Below are positions 35,612 through 44,426 of a stretch of 64,000 nucleotides of DNA, piece after piece. The stretch is taken from contig NZ_QNUH01000003.1 of the NCBI RefSeq assembly GCF_003385495.1, forward strand, positions 186,001 through 250,000. Reading direction: 5' to 3'. A program made the position numbers and the translations under genes. How positions within the stretch are numbered: position 1 is the stretch's first letter; the number at the start of each line of letters is the position of its first letter. Below the pieces are notes generated by a model. It ran no database searches and had not been told where the DNA came from. It saw only the letters and a list, made by a program, of their open reading frames with translations. This stretch comes from Chryseobacterium elymi. Lineage in GTDB: Bacteria > Bacteroidota > Bacteroidia > Flavobacteriales > Weeksellaceae.

Positions 35612-36142
35612 TTATTTTTCAGCAATCTTTTTAAGATTTCCCAACCCTTGGTCAAACATCTTTTTCATATTCATATCCATCATAGGTTTCATGATCTTCA
35701 TCATGGTAGTCAGTTCATAATCAATTGCCCAGGTTACTTTGGTTCCGTTTCCTTCAGGAGTTAACACAAAAGCAGTTTTAGCGTCACTTTCAAAAGGTTT
35801 GATAAAATGAAGCTTTGTAATTAATTTTTCATTGGGTACAATTTCTGTGATGGACTGCTCGCCCTCTCCTACTTTATCATTCCCTTTCCAGTGGTAGGAA
35901 TCCCCCACTTTGTCTCCGGCTCCGGAATAGGTGATCACAATATCCTTGTCCGCTTTGGAAAAAGGATCCCAGACATTGTATTCTTTTAATGAGCCAACAT
36001 GCTGCCAGACTTTTTCTTTCTGCGCATTAATAACGACTGATTGTTCAAAGTGATAATTTTTATCGAAAGCCAGTATTGCAATAACTGCATACACTACGGC
36101 CAAAAGAATGATTACGCCAAGAATTTTTAAGAGTGTTTTCAT
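35612..36142 (-). CDS. SRPBCC (START-like) family protein with membrane anchor
   Basis: The protein has 176 residues. An N-terminal membrane helix (LLKILGVIILLAVVYAVIAI, 20 residues) is followed by the polyketide-cyclase/SRPBCC fold: QSVVINAQKEKVWQHVGSL, WDPFSKADKDI, KVTWAIDYELT. Members bind hydrophobic ligands; the ligand is unknown. It precedes the Gre-like gene on the same strand with a gap of about 118 bases. Confidence 0.85.
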   Translation of the reverse strand: MKTLLKILGVIILLAVVYAVIAILAFDKNYHFEQSVVINAQKEKVWQHVGSLKEYNVWDPFSKADKDIVITYSGAGDKVGDSYHWKGNDKVGEGEQSITEIVPNEKLITKLHFIKPFESDAKTAFVLTPEGNGTKVTWAIDYELTTMMKIMKPMMDMNMKKMFDQGLGNLKKIAEK

Positions 36143-36390
36143 AGTTTTGATTATTTTGAGTTTATTTGTTTAACTTTTAAACACTTAGCAGACTTAATTT
36201 AATCGTGTCTAAAGTGTATAATTCCCTGTTTTCAAAATTAGTCATTCCACCCTCGCCGCCTCTTTTCATATGACAAGATTATTAAAGATAAAGTTTTTTT
36301 GTCACATCTTGATATCCGGGCATTATTTTTGTGGATTTCAGCTCTGATTCAATAAATCATTAAATTTACCTTCATATAAAAAATCGAAAA

Positions 36391-38427
36391 ATGAATATTT
36401 TAACAGAAAAATTCAATACACCATATGACGCGGCACCATTTAACGGCCTTAAAAATGAAGATTTTCTTCCAGCTTTCAGGGAACTGATCAAAAAATCCGA
36501 AGATGAAATCAATGCTATTGTCAGCAATCCTGAGACACCAACTTTTGAAAATGTCATTGAAGCATTGGCTTATTCAGGTGAGCAACTGGATGTGGTCTCG
36601 AATATTTTTTTCAATTTAAATTCAGCAGAAACAAGCGACGAAATTCAAAAGATCGCTCAGGAAGTTTCTCCGCTTCTGACTGAATATTCTTCAAAAATCT
36701 CTCAAAACGAAGCTCTTTTCAGTAAGATCAAAAAAGTATACGACGAAAAAGAAAAATATAATCTGAATGAGGAACAGGAAATGCTGTTGAACGAAACGTA
36801 TAAAGGTTTTGTAAGAAGTGGCGCCCTGCTGAATGAGGAGGATAAAGAAAAGCTGCAGAAGATCAATATGGATCTGTCTTTGAAGTCACTTCAGTTCGGG
36901 CAGAATGTCTTAGCATCTACCAATTCCTACTTTAAACATATTACCAACAAAGAAGATCTTGCAGGAATTCCGGAAGCTGTCCTTGAGCAATATGCTGAGG
37001 AAGCGAAAGAAAGAGAGCTGGAAGGCTGGGTAGTTACATTACAGTATCCAAGCTATATTCCGTTTATGACCTATGCTGAAAACCGTGAGCTGAGAAAGGA
37101 AATTGCTCTGGCCAGCGGTAAAAAATCTTTTGACGGCGGAGAATTCGACAACCAGGAGCTCATCAAAGAGCTCCTGCAGCTAAAACAGCAGAAAGCCGAA
37201 TTATTAGGCTATAAGAATTATGCAGATTATGTTCTCGAGGAAAGAATGGCAAAATCTCCTGCAAAAGTTTTTGATTTTTTAAATGAACTTTTAACGAAAG
37301 CAAAACCTTATGCAGATAAAGAGATCGAAGAGCTGAAATCTTTGGCCAAAGCTGACGGAATAGATCAATTACAGGGATATGATCATACTTTCTACGCAGA
37401 AAAACTGCGAAAGCAGAAATACGATTTTAATGATGAAGAGCTGAAGCCGTATTTCCCATTGAACCAGGTACAGGAAGCTGTTTTTGGCCTGGCTGGAAAA
37501 CTTTTCGGACTCAGTTTTGAGGAAAGAAATGATATTCCAAAGTACCATGAAGATGTGAAAGTATATGAAGTTTCTGAAATTAGAAATGTGAATCCATCAA
37601 AAGATTTCAAAGCATTACTTTATGTGGATTATTTTCCAAGAAAAGGCAAAAGAGCCGGAGCATGGATGACAAGCTATAAGAATCAGTATAAAAAAGGCGT
37701 CGAAAATTCCCGACCACACATTTCTATTGTCTGCAATTTCAGCAAGCCTACGAAAGATACCCCAAGCTTACTGACATTCCAGGAAGTGACGACTTTATTC
37801 CACGAGTTCGGACATGCGCTTCACGGGATGATGGCGGATACACAATATCCAAGCCTTTCCGGAACTTCTGTGAAATGGGATTTCGTAGAGCTTCCATCTC
37901 AGTTTCTGGAAAATTTCTGCTATGAGCCTGAATTTTTAAAAACTTTTGCCAAACATTATAAAACCGGCGAAGTTCTTCCGGATGAAAAGATCGAAAAGAT
38001 TGAACAGTCTAAAAATTTCATGGAGGGTTACCAAACTATGAGACAGCTTGGCTTCGGACTTCTGGACATGAATTACCATACGAAAATTAAAGAATTGGAA
38101 AGTGTAAGTGTGAAAGAATTCGAAGATAAATACACAAAAGCCACTTCGCTTTATCCTGTCAATCCTGAAACGGCTATGAGTCCTAGTTTTTCTCATATCT
38201 TCCAGGGCGGATACTCTGCCGGCTATTATTCTTATAAATGGGCAGAGGTTCTGGATGCAGATGCATTTCAGTACTTTAAGGAAACCGGAATTTTCAATCC
38301 CGAAACAGCTGCCAAATACAAAGTGCTTCTTTCTTCGGGCGGCACAAAAGATCCGATGGAATTGTATAAGAGTTTCAGGGGAAGCGAGCCAAAGGTGGAG
38401 AGTTTGCTGAAGAGGGCGTTTGGGTAA
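36391..38427 (+). CDS. M3 family metallopeptidase (Dcp/oligopeptidase A type)
   Basis: The protein has 678 residues. The zinc motif is HEFGHALHGM (HExxH, about 471-480), with the third ligand E in the helix after VELPSQFLENFC. Family features are the long helical N-domain and FSHIFQGGYSAGYYSYKWAE near the end. The enzyme cleaves small peptides in the cytoplasm or periplasm; there is no signal peptide, so the cytoplasm is likely. Dipeptidyl carboxypeptidase is the best guess by length and the HGMMADTQYP motif. Confidence 0.93.
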   Translation: MNILTEKFNTPYDAAPFNGLKNEDFLPAFRELIKKSEDEINAIVSNPETPTFENVIEALAYSGEQLDVVSNIFFNLNSAETSDEIQKIAQEVSPLLTEYSSKISQNEALFSKIKKVYDEKEKYNLNEEQEMLLNETYKGFVRSGALLNEEDKEKLQKINMDLSLKSLQFGQNVLASTNSYFKHITNKEDLAGIPEAVLEQYAEEAKERELEGWVVTLQYPSYIPFMTYAENRELRKEIALASGKKSFDGGEFDNQELIKELLQLKQQKAELLGYKNYADYVLEERMAKSPAKVFDFLNELLTKAKPYADKEIEELKSLAKADGIDQLQGYDHTFYAEKLRKQKYDFNDEELKPYFPLNQVQEAVFGLAGKLFGLSFEERNDIPKYHEDVKVYEVSEIRNVNPSKDFKALLYVDYFPRKGKRAGAWMTSYKNQYKKGVENSRPHISIVCNFSKPTKDTPSLLTFQEVTTLFHEFGHALHGMMADTQYPSLSGTSVKWDFVELPSQFLENFCYEPEFLKTFAKHYKTGEVLPDEKIEKIEQSKNFMEGYQTMRQLGFGLLDMNYHTKIKELESVSVKEFEDKYTKATSLYPVNPETAMSPSFSHIFQGGYSAGYYSYKWAEVLDADAFQYFKETGIFNPETAAKYKVLLSSGGTKDPMELYKSFRGSEPKVESLLKRAFG

Positions 38428-38476
38428 AACAGAATGAATTCATCCAACAAGTACTTAATAAAATTTTCAAGTTGCA

Positions 38477-39208
38477 ATGAAAGAAAATAAATATGACACC
38501 CCTTCCTTTTTCGAGGAATACGAAAAAATGCTCCGCTCTCAGAAAGGACTGGAAGGCGCAGGAGAATGGCATACTTTTCAAAAAATGTTACCTGATTTCA
38601 CCTCAAAAGATATTCTTGATCTGGGTTGTGGCTTTGGCTGGCACTGCCGATATGCAATAGAACAGGGCGCGAAATCTGTTACTGGAATTGATCTTTCGGA
38701 AAAGATGCTTGAAAAAGCCAGAGAAATCAATCAACTGAACGGCATTGCATATGTAAGAAAGGCACTTGAAGATGTTGATTACCCTGCTGAACAGTTTGAT
38801 CTTGTCTTAAGTTCTTTGACATTTCATTATATAGAATCATTTGAGACAATAGCAGCCAGCATATATAAATGGCTTAAGCCTGAAGGTCATTTTGTTTTCT
38901 CTGTAGAGCATCCAGTTTTTACAGCAGAAGGCAGTCAGGACTGGGCCTACGGATCCCAAGGGGAGAAGCAGAACTGGCCTGTAGACAATTATTTCCTGGA
39001 AGGAAAAAGAAATACAACGTTTCTTGGTGAAAATGTTGTGAAATACCACAGAACTTTAACAAACTATCTCAGCAGTCTTTTAAAGCAGGGTTTCAAGATT
39101 AAAGAAGTGATTGAGCCGCAGCCTACTTCAGAAATGCTGAAGGAATTCCCAGAAATGAAAGTGGAATTACGGCGTCCTATGATGCTGTTGATTTCTGTAA
39201 AAAAGTAA
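38477..39208 (+). CDS. Class I SAM-dependent methyltransferase
   Basis: The protein has 243 residues. SAM motif I is ILDLGCGFGWHCRYAIEQGA (about 53-72), followed by TGIDLSEKMLEKA, LEDVDYPAEQFDLVLSSLTFHY and WLKPEGHFVFSVEHP. It belongs to the UbiE/MenG-like small-molecule methyltransferases; the substrate is unknown. It follows the peptidase by about 50 bases and is closed by a terminator. Confidence 0.88.
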   Translation: MKENKYDTPSFFEEYEKMLRSQKGLEGAGEWHTFQKMLPDFTSKDILDLGCGFGWHCRYAIEQGAKSVTGIDLSEKMLEKAREINQLNGIAYVRKALEDVDYPAEQFDLVLSSLTFHYIESFETIAASIYKWLKPEGHFVFSVEHPVFTAEGSQDWAYGSQGEKQNWPVDNYFLEGKRNTTFLGENVVKYHRTLTNYLSSLLKQGFKIKEVIEPQPTSEMLKEFPEMKVELRRPMMLLISVKK

Positions 39209-39234
39209 ATTCAGTTTTTTAATTTCTAAACAAG

Positions 39235-39272
39235 AAAAGGCCACTTTACATTTAGTGTAAAGTGGCTTTTTT
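39235..39272 (+). terminator. Terminator after the methyltransferase gene
   Basis: An 11-bp stem GCCACTTTACA / TGTAAAGTGGC with a TTTAG loop, extended by A-T pairs and followed by TTTTTT. Confidence 0.92.
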
Positions 39273-39454
39273 ACTTTTACGGAAATGTGTAAATTGGCCG
39301 GATTGTCTATTTTAATCTTACCGAATAATGCCCCCTAACCCGTTATAGTACATCTTTAAGCTATACAACCGACCGAGAATAGAAAGAGATCTACATTTAA
39401 TCAGACCTAGATAAATTTCCATGATGCAAATCCCACAATATTAGAAACAACGCA

Positions 39455-39919
39455 ATGACAGAGCTAATTCCTACAATAAACGAAATTATCAAGTATGGAC
39501 TTCAGCCCAACTTGAGGGTAAATGACAAAGAAAAATTGCTGGAACAACAGCTTGTGAAAATTTACAAGCTTTATTTTGACATAGAATACAGATTTGACGA
39601 TGCAAGCTATCCAGACTTTGACAAATCACAACTTCCAGATATTAGGCAAAATGTTGCAATTAATTTTAAAGATTTTGGTTTTTATAAAACAATCCTTGAC
39701 ATCAATGACATTAACAATCAACAGGACAACGGAATCGGTGATGCAATTGAAGACTTGAGCGACATAATCACAGACCTTTTACAAATCAAATGGCGAATTG
39801 AAAACAATAGCTGGGCAGACGGACTTTGGTATTTCCAACTTATTTTTCACGGACATACGCAACAGCACATCCTTGATCTTTTAAACTATATGAAACAAAA
39901 AAATAAGAAAACTATTTGA
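39455..39919 (+). CDS. DUF5063 family protein
   Basis: The protein has 154 residues. The pattern LYFDIEYRFDDASYPDFDKSQLPDI read in parts, FKDFGFYKTILDIND and DGLWYFQLIFHGHTQQHILDL fit DUF5063, an all-helical family of unknown role in Bacteroidota. Base composition is a little more A-rich than neighbours. It stands alone between a terminator and a pseudogene. Confidence 0.75.
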   Translation: MTELIPTINEIIKYGLQPNLRVNDKEKLLEQQLVKIYKLYFDIEYRFDDASYPDFDKSQLPDIRQNVAINFKDFGFYKTILDINDINNQQDNGIGDAIEDLSDIITDLLQIKWRIENNSWADGLWYFQLIFHGHTQQHILDLLNYMKQKNKKTI

Positions 39920-40048
39920 ACTTATCATAGACGTTGTAAGAAACAATATTTTACGTTCCAGTTTACATAATGAGAGAAAAAACAGCTATTAACAAGGCCA
40001 CCACTACTTTTTCCATCATTTCAAGTCTTTGACAACCCAGAATTTCAT

Positions 40049-40405
40049 ATGAACACACAAGAACAAATCACAGAATATATAACCAGCCAGCCTGAACCAA
40101 AATACAGCGATATACAGGAGCTGCATCGCATCATTTTCGAAATAATACCGGAATGTAAATCTGGGTTTCTGAATGGTAAAAACAGTGAAAGCAAAACGGT
40201 TTCCAATCCCAATATTGGGTCTGGACGCCACACCATACACTATGCCGGTGGAAAAACCAGGGAAATTTTATCAACTTGGTCTCAGTGCGAACACAACCGT
40301 AATTTCTGTCTATATCCTCAATATCAGAGATAAGGTTTACCTAGCTGAAATATATGGGAAAGAAATTGGCAAAGCAAGCTTGGCAGGATATTGCATTAAA
40401 TTCAA
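40049..40405 (+). pseudogene. DUF1801 protein remnant: frameshifted and 3'-truncated
   Basis: The first frame (MNTQEQITEYITSQPEPKYS, then GFLNGKNSESKTVSNPNIG) is the start of a DUF1801/YdhG-type protein. After GGKTRE at about 40262 the match continues one frame over (FYQLGLSANTTVISVYIL, IYGKEIGKASLAGYCIKF). One A too many in GGAAATTTT explains the break. After GYCIKF the family C-terminus is missing and the DNA becomes the antisense of an HxlR gene tail. So the gene is both frameshifted and truncated. Confidence 0.75.
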
Positions 40406-40801
40406 CAGTAGCACTGTCCATAAACTAAGCCGTCGGGCAAACCGAGATCTCTTTACCCTCAGCATACGTTTCCCCCAGTCGCAGAGACTTTCCAAAATAG
40501 GAATTAAATCCAAGCCTTTATTGGTCAAAACATATTGAATCCCAACAGGAATGGTCTCAGGGATTTCTTTTTTGACAATAACTGCATGCGTTTCCAATTC
40601 TTTAAGCTGGCGCCCTAAAACCTGCTCAGAAATATTAGGCAATTCCTTTTTCAGCAAATGGAACCGGTTGTTCCCCTGTGAAATGGAATACACAATTTGT
40701 GACTTCCAACGGCCGCCAATTATTGCAATTGCTGAGTTTAATTCACAAATCTGAAACAAAAACTGTTCATTGATTGCATTGGTAGAATTTTCTTTACGCA
40801 T
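40337..40801 (-). CDS. HxlR-family transcriptional regulator with read-through tail
   Basis: From ATG 40801 (MRKENSTNAINEQ) the protein has 154 residues. The HxlR winged helix is clear: CELNSAIAIIGGRWKSQIVYS, FHLLKKELPNISEQVLGRQLKELE, YVLTNKGLDLIPILESLCDWG. Family members end soon after that CDWG, at about residue 115. Here about 35 further residues (RSRFARRLSLWTVLLLN) are encoded antisense to the DUF1801 remnant, so a deletion appears to have joined the two 3' ends. Regulation of the divergent esterase is likely by position. Confidence 0.85.
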   Translation of the reverse strand: MRKENSTNAINEQFLFQICELNSAIAIIGGRWKSQIVYSISQGNNRFHLLKKELPNISEQVLGRQLKELETHAVIVKKEIPETIPVGIQYVLTNKGLDLIPILESLCDWGKRMLRVKRSRFARRLSLWTVLLLNLMQYPAKLALPISFPYISAR

Positions 40802-40833
40802 AGCTGTCGTTTTAACGCTCACAATTTTGTTCG

Positions 40834-40873
40834 TTATTGCACACCATAAATTGCCAGCCGAATTTTGCAATAA
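40834..40873. promoter_or_regulatory. Inverted repeat TTATTGCA...TGCAATAA, candidate HxlR operator
   Basis: Perfect 8-bp arms, centres 32 bases apart (three helical turns), lie in the 83-bp spacer between the divergent HxlR and esterase genes. Confidence 0.55.
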
Positions 40874-40884
40874 AAATACGAAAT

Positions 40885-41709
40885 ATGAATAAAGCAATAA
40901 GTATGATGGTTGGATTATTGACAGCAATTTCATCAAAAGCTCAGGAAAAATGGATTATAAAATCTGAGCATTTGGCACAATCTGATACTGTCCTTGTTTT
41001 TAAGCCAAAAGCACATCACAAAACAGAAAAACTTCCTTTGGTTTATCTTTTACACGGTTACAGCGAAAACTATAAACAATGGTCACAAACTACAGATTTA
41101 CAAAAAATGGCTGATCATTATGGTTTTATTATTGTTACCCCAGACGGTTTTACCTCCTATTACATCAACAGCCCGATCAACAAAGGTTCGCAGTATGAGG
41201 ATTTTTTCTTCAAAGAATTAGTTCCGAAAGTGCATCATTCTTTTAATATTGATGGCAAGAATATTTTCATCAGCGGTTTGAGCATGGGTGGCTATGGAGC
41301 TTTGCGGTACTTCATTTCACATCCTGATTATTTTAATACAGCAGGTTCCACAAGCGGAGCCCTGGAAATTGATTATCCTAATTTTCAGAAAGTAAGTCAG
41401 CAATTCTGGCAGAACAACAGGATGCCGGATGACCTAATAACAAAATTGGGCAATCCGAAAACCACAAATTGGAATCAGTTCAGTATATCAACCCTTTTGA
41501 AACAGCATCCTGGCTTTAAGAAAGCATTTATCTTTGACTGCGGAACAGAAGATATTTTATATTCAAATTCCATCAGCCTGAAACAACAGACTCAAAGTCT
41601 GAACATTCCGGTAACTTTCATCAGCCAGCCGGGCGATCATAATACAGAATACTGGAGAAGGTCTATCGAGCATCATTTTGTGTATTTCCAGCAGCATTTG
41701 ATAAGATAG
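40885..41709 (+). CDS. Secreted esterase/alpha-beta hydrolase (esterase D-like)
   Basis: Starting at 40885 (MNKAISMMVGLLTA) the protein has 274 residues with a signal peptide ending near SSKAQ. LPLVYLLHGYSENYKQW gives the oxyanion region and ISGLSMGGYGALRY the nucleophile elbow (GLSMGG). The acid is in FDCGTEDILYSN and His in QPGDHNTEYW. This is the esterase D/feruloyl esterase group, acting on acyl esters in the periplasm. It is divergent from an HxlR regulator. Confidence 0.88.
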   Translation: MNKAISMMVGLLTAISSKAQEKWIIKSEHLAQSDTVLVFKPKAHHKTEKLPLVYLLHGYSENYKQWSQTTDLQKMADHYGFIIVTPDGFTSYYINSPINKGSQYEDFFFKELVPKVHHSFNIDGKNIFISGLSMGGYGALRYFISHPDYFNTAGSTSGALEIDYPNFQKVSQQFWQNNRMPDDLITKLGNPKTTNWNQFSISTLLKQHPGFKKAFIFDCGTEDILYSNSISLKQQTQSLNIPVTFISQPGDHNTEYWRRSIEHHFVYFQQHLIR

Positions 41710-41760
41710 AGAACCAAAAGCGGCTGAAAACTACTTAAATCAACAGATTAAAAGTAAAAG

Positions 41761-42150
41761 TTAATCAGGTTCTTTCTCCGAGACGTTTATAAATTCACCA
41801 TTTTTCATAACAATCTGGTTGCCCCATTCTGTAATTGCCTCTAAAACAGGGATAAAGGTTTTCCCAAGATCTGTTAAGCTGTACATTACCTTAATAGGCG
41901 GTTTTTTACCAAAAACTTTCCTTAATACTAAACCGTCTTTTTCCAATTGTTTTAACTGTAAGCTCAACGTCATTTCGGTAACTGTTGCCAACTCTTTACG
42001 AAGTTCGCTATATCTTTTAGATTCGTCTTTCAAATGGTAAAGTATAACTGCTTTCCACTTTCCACCTACCAAATCCATGGTAAGGCTTACTGTACAAGGA
42101 TATATTTTCCCTTTCAATTTCACGTGATCCCCAATGCATTCTGTTTTCAT
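41761..42150 (-). CDS. HxlR-family transcriptional regulator
   Basis: The protein has 129 residues. MDLVGGKWKAVILYHLKDESK, YSELRKELATVTEMTLSLQ and YSLTDLGKTFIPVLEAITEWG are the HxlR winged helix in full, with Cys5 before it and another Cys at about residue 18 (YPCTVSLTM), the position of the redox-sensing Cys in YodB/HypR-type members. It is divergent from an NAD(P)H oxidoreductase gene, the same arrangement as YodB with azoreductase. A redox- or quinone-sensing repressor is therefore plausible. Confidence 0.88.
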   Translation of the reverse strand: MKTECIGDHVKLKGKIYPCTVSLTMDLVGGKWKAVILYHLKDESKRYSELRKELATVTEMTLSLQLKQLEKDGLVLRKVFGKKPPIKVMYSLTDLGKTFIPVLEAITEWGNQIVMKNGEFINVSEKEPD

Positions 42151-42185
42151 TTTAATTTTATTTAGCCTATCTGTTTAGATAGTTA

Positions 42186-42216
42186 TTGCATATTCAGTGT
42201 ACTAAAAATAATTTTG
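42186..42216 (+). promoter_or_regulatory. Promoter of the NAD(P)H oxidoreductase gene
   Basis: A TTG at 42186-42188 is followed, 20 bases on, by the -7 box TAATTTTG (42209-42216), 35 bases before the ATG. Confidence 0.6.
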
Positions 42217-42238
42217 TAACTCAATTAATTATAGTACA
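42198..42238. promoter_or_regulatory. Inverted repeat TGTACTA...TAGTACA, candidate HxlR operator
   Basis: Perfect 7-bp arms, centres 34 bases apart, straddle the -7 box of the oxidoreductase gene. The TACT/AGTA cores are like those of the YodB operator. Confidence 0.6.
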
Positions 42239-42250
42239 AATTTAGAAAAA

Positions 42251-42928
42251 ATGAAAATACTTATTATTCTTGCTCATCCTGAAGAAAAAAGTTTCAATGC
42301 AGCTATGTTCAACACTGCGATCAGCATTTTGGAAAAAGAAGGCCACGAAGTCAAAACAACCGACTTATATCAAGAAAATTATCAGCCTGTAAGTGGAAAA
42401 GGAAATTTCACCCGGTTAAAAAATACAGATTATTTCAAGCAACAGGACGAAGAGGTATTTGCCTTACAGCAGTCTACATTTATGCCAGATATTATATCTG
42501 AACAGGAAAAGGTTGAATGGTGTGACATGATGATCTGGCAGTTTCCCTTATATTGGTTTTCGGTCCCTGCCATCTTAAAAGGCTGGATCGACAAAGTGTT
42601 TACAATGGGAAAATTTTATGATAACGGAAAAATTTTCGGTAATGGATTTTCTGTTGGGAAAAAAGCAATGCTTTCCCTGACAACCGGCGGACCCGAAAAA
42701 AATTATGTTGATGCCAAATACGGCGATATACAATCTATTCTATTTCCAATACATCGCGGGATTCTTGAGTTTCTTGGCTTTTCAGTTGTAGAGCCGGAAG
42801 TAGTTTATTCCGTCGAACGGCTTTCCGAAGCGGAAAGAGAAATTGTATTAGGTAACTGGTCAAAAAGATTAATCAATATTGAGGAGGAAATCTCACAAAG
42901 GACTACAGAACAAACCGGATTGAAGTAG
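42251..42928 (+). CDS. NAD(P)H-dependent oxidoreductase, flavodoxin-like fold (MdaB/KefF type)
   Basis: The protein has 225 residues. KILIILAHPEEKSFNAAMF is the FMN-binding first loop; MMIWQFPLYWFSVPAILKGW and LSLTTGGPEKNYV are the later flavin contacts of NQO1/MdaB-like quinone reductases. It would reduce quinones or azo compounds by two electrons. The divergent HxlR gene probably controls it. Confidence 0.9.
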   Translation: MKILIILAHPEEKSFNAAMFNTAISILEKEGHEVKTTDLYQENYQPVSGKGNFTRLKNTDYFKQQDEEVFALQQSTFMPDIISEQEKVEWCDMMIWQFPLYWFSVPAILKGWIDKVFTMGKFYDNGKIFGNGFSVGKKAMLSLTTGGPEKNYVDAKYGDIQSILFPIHRGILEFLGFSVVEPEVVYSVERLSEAEREIVLGNWSKRLINIEEEISQRTTEQTGLK

Positions 42929-43181
42929 TACATTTGTATTTGCTGTATGTTATAAAATGACAAAAACTACTGCATGATCTTTTTCATTATCCTTCTATTC
43001 AGTTTAGTCTTGGGACAAGTGCCACTTACGGGTGGAACCCTGAAACAAGGTTATTAAAAAAGGTAGAGAAAAACAAAAATTTACGGGGTTTCCAGTGTGA
43101 AAATCAGAAAGTATGAATTTTTCCAATACAAGATAAGCTTATTTAAACTTTTAATTTTTTAGGGAATACATTCACTTTCTA

Positions 43182-43517
43182 TCAAAAAAACATTTTCTTC
43201 CATTTTGCGACCGTATTCCTGCTCAGTTTGAAATGGCACGCCAACTGGCTGTTGTTCAGTTTATTTTTTTTCTGATAATCCAGTATTTCAAAAATCGTTT
43301 TGCGGTCATAAGAACGGTGCTGTTGATTGAATGCCTCGGTCTCCATATTTTTTGTTCCAAAAATCTTATCATTTAGTTGGATAATATCCAGTAAGGAGAG
43401 TTCTTTTTTTTCCAGCAATGTCCGGCATTCTTCTTTTTTATGAGGATATTTACAGTCCAGAATATCCTGATAAATACGTTTATAATCCGGCTTTGTTTGT
43501 GTATCAATGATTCTCAT
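43182..43517 (-). CDS. Small helix-turn-helix protein, transposase-like HTH
   Basis: The protein has 111 residues. Its C-terminal third is an HTH (LACHFKLSRNTVAKWKK) of the type found at the N-terminus of transposases and in small DNA-binding proteins; the rest is charged and helical (DIIQLNDKIFGTKNMETEA). From memory, close relatives occur beside surface-protein genes in Chryseobacterium. No transposase catalytic domain is present. Its place next to the surface-protein cluster may be meaningful. Confidence 0.6.
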   Translation of the reverse strand: MRIIDTQTKPDYKRIYQDILDCKYPHKKEECRTLLEKKELSLLDIIQLNDKIFGTKNMETEAFNQQHRSYDRKTIFEILDYQKKNKLNNSQLACHFKLSRNTVAKWKKMFF

Positions 43518-43739
43518 TTTTTTATATTACTTGTTAGATGCATTTTTAAATAAATTGTCAGTTAAGGCAAGTTTCCCGACAGGCCACTCTACCCGAGGGA
43601 ACAAACTCTGTGGCAAGCCATCCAAAGTGACCTGTAAAATAATTATTCATATCGGATATTTTTCAAAACACCTGCCCGGGAAAACCTTACAGGTGTTTGT
43701 GCTTAGTAAGTAAGATGAATTAAGTGCGGGACTAATCCT

Positions 43740-44372
43740 GCATTCTGTGACCACTTGATTAATTAAGTTCAGATATGATTTTTATATTTTTTACGGTTTT
43801 ACATACAATGCATTATCCACTTTAAACAAACCACCGCTTGGCAATGTTGAACTAAGACCAAGTGCTTCTGATCCAAAACTTGGCAAACCTTCTATAATAA
43901 CAGGAGTAAGATCTGCCGCCTTCGCTTTGATAACATGTAAAGACGCCTTTGGATTGGCTTTTGTAACTCTAGAATACCCTTTTTGATTGCCAGTGTTCAC
44001 AACTACTTCAGCTGCAGCGTTGTCATTATTGTTGATCACTAACGTATTGTCTTCTGCCACAAAAGCTACATTTGACCACAAAGTGTTACCGGTTTTAAAA
44101 TCAAAATAAACATTGTTGCTACTTGCGTCTATTTCTACACTACCGGCACAGAACCATTTTTGAAACTCGCTGCGGCAATCCCTGATGCGGCATCTGCACC
44201 TACTACCTGTAACCTGTTTGTTATTGTATTTGAACCGGTACCGATACCCAAGTTACCATCCGGATCAAGTCTCATTTTCTCAAGAGATGTGTTTGAAGCA
44301 CCTGTGGTAAAAAACGAAGGTCATTTCTACGGTTTGTGCAGTTACCAACATAATTGGACATAATCTTGGATT
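43740..44372 (-). pseudogene. Decayed tandem copy of the secreted surface protein gene
   Basis: Reading the minus strand from 44372, the C-terminal half of the 44427-gene is recognisable: MSNYVGNCTNRRNDLRF, then EKMRLDPDGNLGIGTG, then WFCAGSVEID and a last open part LHVIKAKAADLTPVIIEGLP to the stop at 43791. Two one-base losses, at the A6 near 44309 and the T5 near 44157, break the frame. The 3' flank 43740-43790 also matches the flank after the intact gene (44379-44426), so the region arose by tandem duplication. The N-terminal half is missing. Confidence 0.75.
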
Positions 44373-44426
44373 GAATCCCACATTCTATAACTAATTATTA
44401 AACTTCAGATATAATTTTATGTATTT

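Noticed and set aside
43182..43517. Insertion-sequence transposase
   Set aside because: Only an HTH is present; no catalytic domain, terminal inverted repeats or target duplication seen.
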